Shown here in pieces: positions 5,830-9,418 of a stretch of 9,418 nucleotides of DNA; the stretch's first letter is position 1, and each line of letters starts with the position of its first letter. The translations under genes and the position numbers were made by a program. The notes beneath the pieces are model-generated. The model was not told the DNA's origin. It did no database searches and was given only the letters and a program-made list of their open reading frames with translations. Origin of the DNA: Candidatus Nomurabacteria bacterium RIFOXYD2_FULL_35_12 (GTDB lineage Bacteria; Patescibacteriota; Minisyncoccia; Phycocordibacterales; UBA9973); contig MFWK01000015.1 in the NCBI GenBank assembly GCA_001786365.1, forward strand, positions 1 to 9,418, read 5' to 3'.

Positions 5830-7029
5830 ATGGCTTTACGTTTTCTTACTGTGATTCAAGACTTTCTTGACCCTGCAACCCTACCTGTTGAAATTGTTGA
5901 GCGCAAAGGAGTTGGGCATCCTGATTCGCTTGCTGATGCGTTGGCAAATGAGGTATCCGTTGTTTTTTCAAGATATTGTCTTGCCCGTTTTGGCTTTGTG
6001 CTCCATCATAATGTGGATAAATTGTATATTGGAGCTGGAAACTTTCGCACTGATTTCGGTTCGTGCGAACGCTTACAGCCAATACAAGTACTCACTAACG
6101 GACGTATCTCAAGTAGATTTGGTGATGAGAAGATTGATATTGTCTCCTTGCAAAAGGAAGCAATCGAGCAATATCTATTTCGAGTGCTTCCGTCGTTAGG
6201 TAAGGAGGATATTGTGGTCGTACCTAATGCGACGCAATTTCATAGAAATGAGCACCGATTTACTCCGCGAAATCAGAGCGATGTTCCTGATGCTTTATCT
6301 CCGAGAGCAAACGATACATCCCTTTGTGTTTCTCACTGGCCACCAACCATTACTGAGTCGCTGGCCTATCGATTCGAGCGGTATTTTTGGAACGCAGAAG
6401 AAGGGTTTGCTGTGCCGCGTTTTGCAAACATTGGACAGGACATAAAGGTCTTTGTGCTTCGCGAGGGAAAGCACATCGAAGTGCTACTCTCTGTCCCGAC
6501 ACTCTGCAGACATACTAAATCGTTCAAGCAGTATCTCGAATTGATACGGCATCATGAGTTTCAACTCACGCTGTTGGGCAAGGAGATGGTGTCTTGTCAT
6601 GGTCTTTCCATTTCAGTTCGTGTTAATCCGCAAAAGAACCCCTATATGCTTGGCATCGGGAGTTGTGTTGAATGTGGAGAAGAAGGACTGGTGGGACGAG
6701 GAAATACTATCCTTGGTATTATTGCGTCAGAGCGGACACATACTCAGGAGTCGTGGGCTGGAAAAAATCCAGTGTATCATACGGGGCGGGTGCTCGGGTA
6801 TCTTACCTTTAAGCTCGCTCGGGCAATCAGTACACAACTTCAGGTTAAATGTTCTGTCTCTGCACTGACGCGATGTGGGGGCTCATTGATTCCGCCTCGA
6901 TTCCTTTCCGTGTCAGTAAGTGATGCGGTGGATAGAAATACTCTTGAGTCAATCGTTGAATCAGAGTTTTTAGTGGCGAACTATGTTGAAGAGATCCTTG
7001 CATTTCGACCGTGGCTTACAGAGTTATGA
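5830..7029 (+). CDS. mat: Methionine adenosyltransferase, archaeal type
   Basis: This enzyme makes S-adenosylmethionine from methionine and ATP in the cytosol. From ATG 5830 it is 399 residues, the usual length of the archaeal-type family (PF01941), and is unlike the common bacterial MetK. Landmarks are EIVERKGVGHPDSLAD (21-36) with the catalytic-type GHPDS; LHHNVDK (58-64); a GAG/FGS loop (68-78) in place of the usual Gly-rich one; RANDTS (159-164); ECGEEGLVGRGN (281-292); and WAGKNPVYHTGRVLGYL (309-325), the counterpart of the archaeal AGKNPVxHVGK. All main motifs look intact. The gene has a perfect -35-like TTGACA, direct repeats and a stray Shine-Dalgarno in its leader, hinting at control. 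It ends in TGA and a strong terminator. It is more GC-rich than the upstream genes, consistent with lateral transfer. An AdoMet decarboxylase gene lies 2.2 kb downstream on the same strand. Confidence 0.92.
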   Translation: MALRFLTVIQDFLDPATLPVEIVERKGVGHPDSLADALANEVSVVFSRYCLARFGFVLHHNVDKLYIGAGNFRTDFGSCERLQPIQVLTNGRISSRFGDEKIDIVSLQKEAIEQYLFRVLPSLGKEDIVVVPNATQFHRNEHRFTPRNQSDVPDALSPRANDTSLCVSHWPPTITESLAYRFERYFWNAEEGFAVPRFANIGQDIKVFVLREGKHIEVLLSVPTLCRHTKSFKQYLELIRHHEFQLTLLGKEMVSCHGLSISVRVNPQKNPYMLGIGSCVECGEEGLVGRGNTILGIIASERTHTQESWAGKNPVYHTGRVLGYLTFKLARAISTQLQVKCSVSALTRCGGSLIPPRFLSVSVSDAVDRNTLESIVESEFLVANYVEEILAFRPWLTEL

Positions 7030-7053
7030 CCAACCATCAAGTATGTTTTGAAC

Positions 7054-7092
7054 AATTGGGGCGTGCGATAGTTGCACGCCCCAATTTTTTTT
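7054..7092 (+). terminator. Rho-independent terminator of the adenosyltransferase gene
   Basis: TTGGGGCGTGC (7056-7066) pairs perfectly with GCACGCCCCAA (7074-7084) across a 7-nt loop. Flanking A/T bases extend the stem to 13 bp, and eight T residues follow (7085-7092). It starts 25 nt after the stop codon. The opposite strand has no long T-run after the stem, so activity is mainly for the plus strand, although it could partly protect against convergent transcription. Confidence 0.92.
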
Positions 7093-7117
7093 ACATTTTC
7101 GTGTAATGTGACGTCTG

Positions 7118-7891
7118 TTATCTTACGTGTTTTTGTATTAGTTTAAGAAGAGCTGTATGCAATAAACCGTTTGTAACAAGGTGTCCTTTAATGGGGCGGT
7201 CATAACGTTGTTCGTTGCCAAAGATATTAGTTACTTTTCCACCTGCTTCTTCGACGAGCACCTTTAGAGCAGCGGTATCATTCGGTTGATTGCCGGGAAA
7301 AATTGTACCAACAAATTCTCCAGCGGCGGTAAGAGCACCCATGTATGCGATTGAAATGTTACTTATTCTCACACCCTCATTTTTTAAAACTACCGCCAGC
7401 CGAGAAAAATCAAACGGTGCGTTATTCCAGTGTACAACACTAAGTAAAGAATGTTTTAATGTATCTCTCGGAGAAACAGAGATTTTTTTTTCATTCATAA
7501 ATGCTCCTTTGCCTTTCTCCGCAAAAAACATTCGATCCATAAATGGGTCATACACGACACCTAGAATACTCTCGCCTTTATAAACAAGAGCAAGTGAAAA
7601 TGCACATACCGGAATTCCATGGGAAAATGGAATAGTTCCATCTAGTGGGTCGCAAACCCATACATAGTCGCTTTTTTCCGAAAAATCATTGCCTTCTTCA
7701 GAAAGAATACTATGATTGGGAAATGTTTGCTTAACAGAATCTATAACCAGTTGATTGATGATAAGATCAGTCTTAGTAAGTGGCGTATTGTTGGCTTTCC
7801 ATTTTTTCTTCATTCCCAGTTTGAAATCATTTCTGATGATTTTTCCCGCTTGTTTTGCGAGATCAATTGCAAATCTCTTATAGTTTTTCAT
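7118..7891 (-). CDS. Inositol-monophosphatase-family phosphatase
   Basis: This 257-residue cytosolic protein belongs to the Mg-dependent, lithium-sensitive-type phosphomonoesterase family (PF00459). The metal site is visible: EE at 65-66 in SILSEEG; DPLDGT (81-86) with D81 and D84; and D205 in PNDTAALKV. The length is normal for the family, and the TKTD motif (39-42) and the closing EEAGG (214-218) are in place. Two departures stand out. The usual DGTTNF is DGTIPF (84-89), and the Trp before the last metal Asp (WDxAAG) is Asn (NDTAA). The substrate is therefore uncertain: inositol phosphate, 3'-phosphoadenosine phosphate, histidinol phosphate and sugar phosphates are all used in this family. 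The start at ATG 7891 is backed by a perfect leaderless extended -10 box. It is convergent with the adenosyltransferase gene and forms a single-gene unit. Confidence 0.88.
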   Translation of the reverse strand: MKNYKRFAIDLAKQAGKIIRNDFKLGMKKKWKANNTPLTKTDLIINQLVIDSVKQTFPNHSILSEEGNDFSEKSDYVWVCDPLDGTIPFSHGIPVCAFSLALVYKGESILGVVYDPFMDRMFFAEKGKGAFMNEKKISVSPRDTLKHSLLSVVHWNNAPFDFSRLAVVLKNEGVRISNISIAYMGALTAAGEFVGTIFPGNQPNDTAALKVLVEEAGGKVTNIFGNEQRYDRPIKGHLVTNGLLHTALLKLIQKHVR

Positions 7892-7897
7892 ATTCTT

Positions 7898-7906
7898 ATT
7901 ATAACA
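7898..7906 (-). promoter_or_regulatory. Extended -10 of a leaderless promoter for the phosphatase
   Basis: The reverse strand reads TGTTATAAT then AAGAAT then ATG (7891). This is an exact extended -10 box six bases from the start codon, and the nine bases are identical to those before the AdoMet decarboxylase gene. No Shine-Dalgarno is present. Confidence 0.65.
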
Positions 7907-7953
7907 TCACATAATTATTAATATACATTGTAGCAAGATGTAATTTTCGGTAG

Positions 7954-7984
7954 AAAAAAACAGCCGGCTTTTGCAAGCCGACTG
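7954..7984 (-). terminator. Rho-independent terminator of the kinase-fold gene
   Basis: The arms 7961-7970 and 7975-7984 form a 10-bp stem with a 4-nt loop. The single non-Watson-Crick pair is a G-U in the reverse-strand RNA but would be a C-A mismatch in the other direction. Seven T residues follow on the reverse strand (7960-7954). Both points assign it to the minus-strand gene ending at 8009. Confidence 0.88.
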
Positions 7985-8008
7985 TTGAAACTTTTTTGTC
8001 ATCTCTTT

Positions 8009-9001
8009 TTAGGAAAGACGCGAAAGTATTTTGAGACATTTCATGGTGCGCACAATACTTTGTTTACGAAGCCATGAACGGCTCGGATCAAGACATTGAT
8101 TGCATTGGCATGCGGCGTAACCAGCCCACACGACTGTTTCTGACAAACAAGACAGGAAAGGAGTTATTTGTTTTTTCTGCAACAATTTTTCAATTTCTCG
8201 TCTAACGCACTGTTTGGCAGAGAGCCGAAAATTCGGTTGTTTCCTTCGAATCTCCAACTCAATCCTATCAAGTCCCACAAGAAACGCCGCAAAATCAATT
8301 GCCGGAGATGCGAGTCTCGCCCCTTTTCGTCTACCGGGGGTACTCACCACATGAAGACGCGGATCAATGAAAAACACATCTTCGCCATCCGTAATTATGT
8401 TGAGGAGTCCAAGATCGCGATGTGCCAAGCAGACAGTTATTTCTTTCACCTCCTTCATTTTAATACAAAGAGAAGACAAGTCCCATGGTATTTCAGCACG
8501 CCGTAAACTTTCAGCAAGTCCGCGGACAAGCTCTCGAATAAAAGCGGATAACTCCATTCTCTTTTGTGTCGCTTTGATGGGACGGTTGAGGATAGCTAGT
8601 TTTGCAAGAACCTTCATCGTAAGACTCAAAACAAGCTTCTGATGAATTCTTATTTCTCGACTCTTCCAACCGTGTCTCTTTGCAAGCCCATTGATTTTCA
8701 GAATAGCTTCCTCAAGAGTTGAACCGGAAATTGGTTCAACCGCTAAGATTGCACGTGTCGGTGATGCACTACCGAACGCAACACGGGGAAACAAAAGGCG
8801 CTTTTCTTCTTTCGTAAGAAAGTGAGCGAAGCACGCATAGGCTTCGTATTCTCTTTTGAGAACATACGGTGTTCCTATTTTCAGCACAGTTTCTAAACGA
8901 ATGATTCGTTCTCGACCTTCTCGTCCGACCAGCTCTTGCCGTATTGCTACCTGAAGTTTTTTCAACCCTATTTTTTCTAACAGATTCAGCACATCATTCA
9001 T
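8009..9001 (-). CDS. APH/choline-kinase-fold phosphotransferase-like protein
   Basis: The protein has 330 residues. The kinase signature of the aminoglycoside/choline/homoserine kinase clan (PF01636-like) is visible: AHRDLGLLN (193-201) with H194, catalytic-type D196 and N201; then FFIDPRL (210-216) with metal-binding D213; then SPAIDFAAFL (232-241), the usual motif after it. The N-lobe is less clear. VLKIG (39-43) could hold the ATP lysine K41, followed by KREYEA (49-54), and AILAVEPISGSTLEEAI (84-100) fits the hinge region. The substrate is unknown: a small molecule is typical, and nothing proves antibiotic resistance. The C-terminal ~60 residues are Cys-rich (CQCNQC, 288-293). The start at 9001 is set by a strong AGGAGG site 5 nt upstream, unlike the leaderless neighbours, and the gene is more GC-rich than the left half of the window. 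It has its own terminator. Confidence 0.75.
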   Translation of the reverse strand: MNDVLNLLEKIGLKKLQVAIRQELVGREGRERIIRLETVLKIGTPYVLKREYEAYACFAHFLTKEEKRLLFPRVAFGSASPTRAILAVEPISGSTLEEAILKINGLAKRHGWKSREIRIHQKLVLSLTMKVLAKLAILNRPIKATQKRMELSAFIRELVRGLAESLRRAEIPWDLSSLCIKMKEVKEITVCLAHRDLGLLNIITDGEDVFFIDPRLHVVSTPGRRKGARLASPAIDFAAFLVGLDRIELEIRRKQPNFRLSAKQCVRREIEKLLQKKQITPFLSCLSETVVWAGYAACQCNQCLDPSRSWLRKQSIVRTMKCLKILSRLS

Positions 9002-9006
9002 ATTGT

Positions 9007-9012
9007 CCTCCT
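9007..9012 (-). promoter_or_regulatory. Strong Shine-Dalgarno of the kinase-fold gene
   Basis: The reverse strand reads AGGAGG, then ACAAT, then ATG (9001). This is the clearest functional Shine-Dalgarno in the window and confirms the start codon. Confidence 0.75.
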
Positions 9013-9082
9013 CTCATGTTTTCAAAGAACCTTATTGTTTGTCGGATTCGTTCCGATTATTGTGACTTGTTTCGTAAAGGTT

Positions 9083-9088
9083 TGTCAA
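9083..9088 (-). promoter_or_regulatory. Possible -35 box for the kinase-fold gene
   Basis: The reverse strand reads TTGACA, about 80 nt before the ATG at 9001. The -10 region is not convincing (best CAATAAT at a too-long spacing). The leader that would follow contains a 5-bp dyad, TCGGA-TTCGT-TCCGA (9042-9056). Confidence 0.3.
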
Positions 9089-9161
9089 AAAGCTGAGTAT
9101 CTAAATCGAGTGTACCCCCTTGTCGCTGGAAGTCAAGAAGTTATTATTTCTCCGATATCTG

Positions 9162-9170
9162 TGCTAAAAT
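9162..9170 (+). promoter_or_regulatory. Extended -10 of an upstream leaderless promoter
   Basis: TGCTAAAAT is followed by AGTTCT and an ATG at 9177, the same geometry as the decarboxylase promoter exactly 60 bp downstream. It would start a transcript that reads a 12-codon frame before the decarboxylase gene. Confidence 0.45.
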
Positions 9171-9176
9171 AGTTCT

Positions 9177-9215
9177 ATGCCTGAAGAAGATAAAAAAAGT
9201 GATTTGTTTTTATGA
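9177..9215 (+). CDS. 12-codon open frame upstream of the AdoMet decarboxylase gene (possible leader peptide)
   Basis: The frame reads MPEEDKKSDLFL and stops at TGA 9213-9215, ending 21 bases before the decarboxylase ATG. Its first residues, MPEEDKK, mirror the decarboxylase start MPEVDRQK, with three of the four base differences in codons 2-5 at third positions. It has its own leaderless-type -10 box. It could be a regulatory leader peptide, the relic of a 60-bp tandem duplication of the gene start, or a chance frame. Whether it is translated cannot be judged from sequence. Confidence 0.35.
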   Translation: MPEEDKKSDLFL

Positions 9216-9221
9216 TATATA

Positions 9222-9230
9222 TGTTATAAT
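9222..9230 (+). promoter_or_regulatory. Extended -10 of a leaderless promoter for the AdoMet decarboxylase
   Basis: TGTTATAAT, then ATTTAG, then ATG (9237). This is an exact extended -10 with a 6-nt gap, identical in its nine bases to the phosphatase promoter on the other strand. No Shine-Dalgarno is present. Confidence 0.65.
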
Positions 9231-9236
9231 ATTTAG

Positions 9237-9418
9237 ATGCCCGAGGTAGACAGACAAAAGCAGGTAAAGACTATACAATTTGGCGAACATATAACAATTG
9301 ACGGTTACGGAGGTGATTTTGATTTATTAAATAGTAAAGAAATGGTTTCTTCTTTGTTGTCAGATTTAACTGAAAAACTTGGTATGAAAATGCTTTCAAA
9401 ACCAATGGTGGTTTCAGC
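9237..9418 (+). CDS. speD: S-adenosylmethionine decarboxylase proenzyme, N-terminal 60 residues (runs off the right edge)
   Basis: The frame opens at ATG 9237 and is still open at the window end. FGEHITIDGYGGDFDLLNSK (15-34) matches the opening strand and helix of small bacterial/archaeal AdoMet decarboxylases (PF02675), whose usual wording is GxHLxxDxYGCDxxxLxD, and LTEKLGMKML (47-56) fits the following helix. The conserved Cys of GCD is Gly here (GGD). The self-cleaving Ser that yields the pyruvoyl cofactor, normally in a SGH motif around residues 60-70, lies beyond the edge, so completeness cannot be checked. The enzyme would decarboxylate S-adenosylmethionine to the aminopropyl donor for spermidine, using the product of the adenosyltransferase encoded upstream. 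The start is backed by a leaderless promoter. The family call is good but rests on a fragment. Confidence 0.75.
   Translation, partial: MPEVDRQKQVKTIQFGEHITIDGYGGDFDLLNSKEMVSSLLSDLTEKLGMKMLSKPMVVS

Noticed and set aside
5846..6868. Other frames overlapping the adenosyltransferase gene
   Set aside because: They are shadows of a motif-rich real gene with no ribosome sites or recognisable protein features.
8168..8642. Plus-strand frames of 91-112 codons within the kinase-fold gene
   Set aside because: They are antisense to a gene with clear kinase motifs and a strong Shine-Dalgarno, so coincidental.
8009..9001. Calling the kinase-fold gene an aminoglycoside-resistance determinant
   Set aside because: Only the general clan motifs are visible. 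The same motifs occur in many metabolic kinases, and nothing specific to antibiotic binding can be seen.
9213..9215. TGA read as an amino acid (recoded genetic code)
   Set aside because: The adenosyltransferase gene ends properly at TGA just before its terminator, and no frame needs TGA read-through.
1..9418. CRISPR array, tRNA/rRNA genes, insertion sequences or attachment sites
   Set aside because: No regularly spaced repeats, cloverleaf-like or rRNA-like stretches, transposase motifs or terminal repeats were seen on either strand.

Overview
The window looks like a chromosomal segment of an uncultured bacterium, most plausibly from the Candidate Phyla Radiation (Patescibacteria). This assignment is inferred from four things: a very AT-rich background; a Cys-rich double zinc-ribbon protein of a type I associate with those genomes; an archaeal-type methionine adenosyltransferase; and repeated use of leaderless starts, with a -10 box exactly 6 nt before ATG and no Shine-Dalgarno (SD). 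TGA serves as a normal stop (end of the adenosyltransferase gene), so nothing points to the TGA-recoding lineages.

Left part (1-3118, all minus strand). A divergent-looking but co-directional set: an uncharacterised helical protein (from 3118, with an apparent frameshift near its C-terminus) is followed, 7 nt after the frameshift-corrected stop, by a 572-residue double zinc-ribbon protein. Next comes a 48-residue Asp/Cys-rich mini-protein closed by a perfect 14-bp terminator hairpin. A second uncharacterised protein then runs off the left edge, starting from a leaderless promoter directly after that terminator.

Middle (3119-5651). A divergent promoter region with an extended -10 box on each strand feeds the helical protein (minus) and a PLP-dependent serine hydroxymethyltransferase-like enzyme (plus). 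A leaderless EamA/DMT-type membrane transporter gene follows.

Right part (5652-9418). An archaeal-type S-adenosylmethionine synthetase gene (plus) ends in a strong terminator. Two minus-strand genes follow: an inositol-monophosphatase-family phosphatase and an APH/choline-kinase-fold protein with its own terminator. The right edge holds the start of an S-adenosylmethionine decarboxylase gene (plus), preceded exactly 60 nt upstream by a look-alike promoter, start codon and 12-codon open frame. AdoMet synthesis and decarboxylation together suggest a polyamine (decarboxylated AdoMet) branch. The intervening phosphatase and kinase have no demonstrated link to it.

Base composition is mosaic. The PLP enzyme, the transporter and the left-edge gene are very AT-rich. 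The adenosyltransferase, the kinase-fold gene and the small Cys-rich gene are clearly more GC-rich, and the first two of these carry recognisable SD sequences. No CRISPR array, tRNA, rRNA or insertion sequence was seen.
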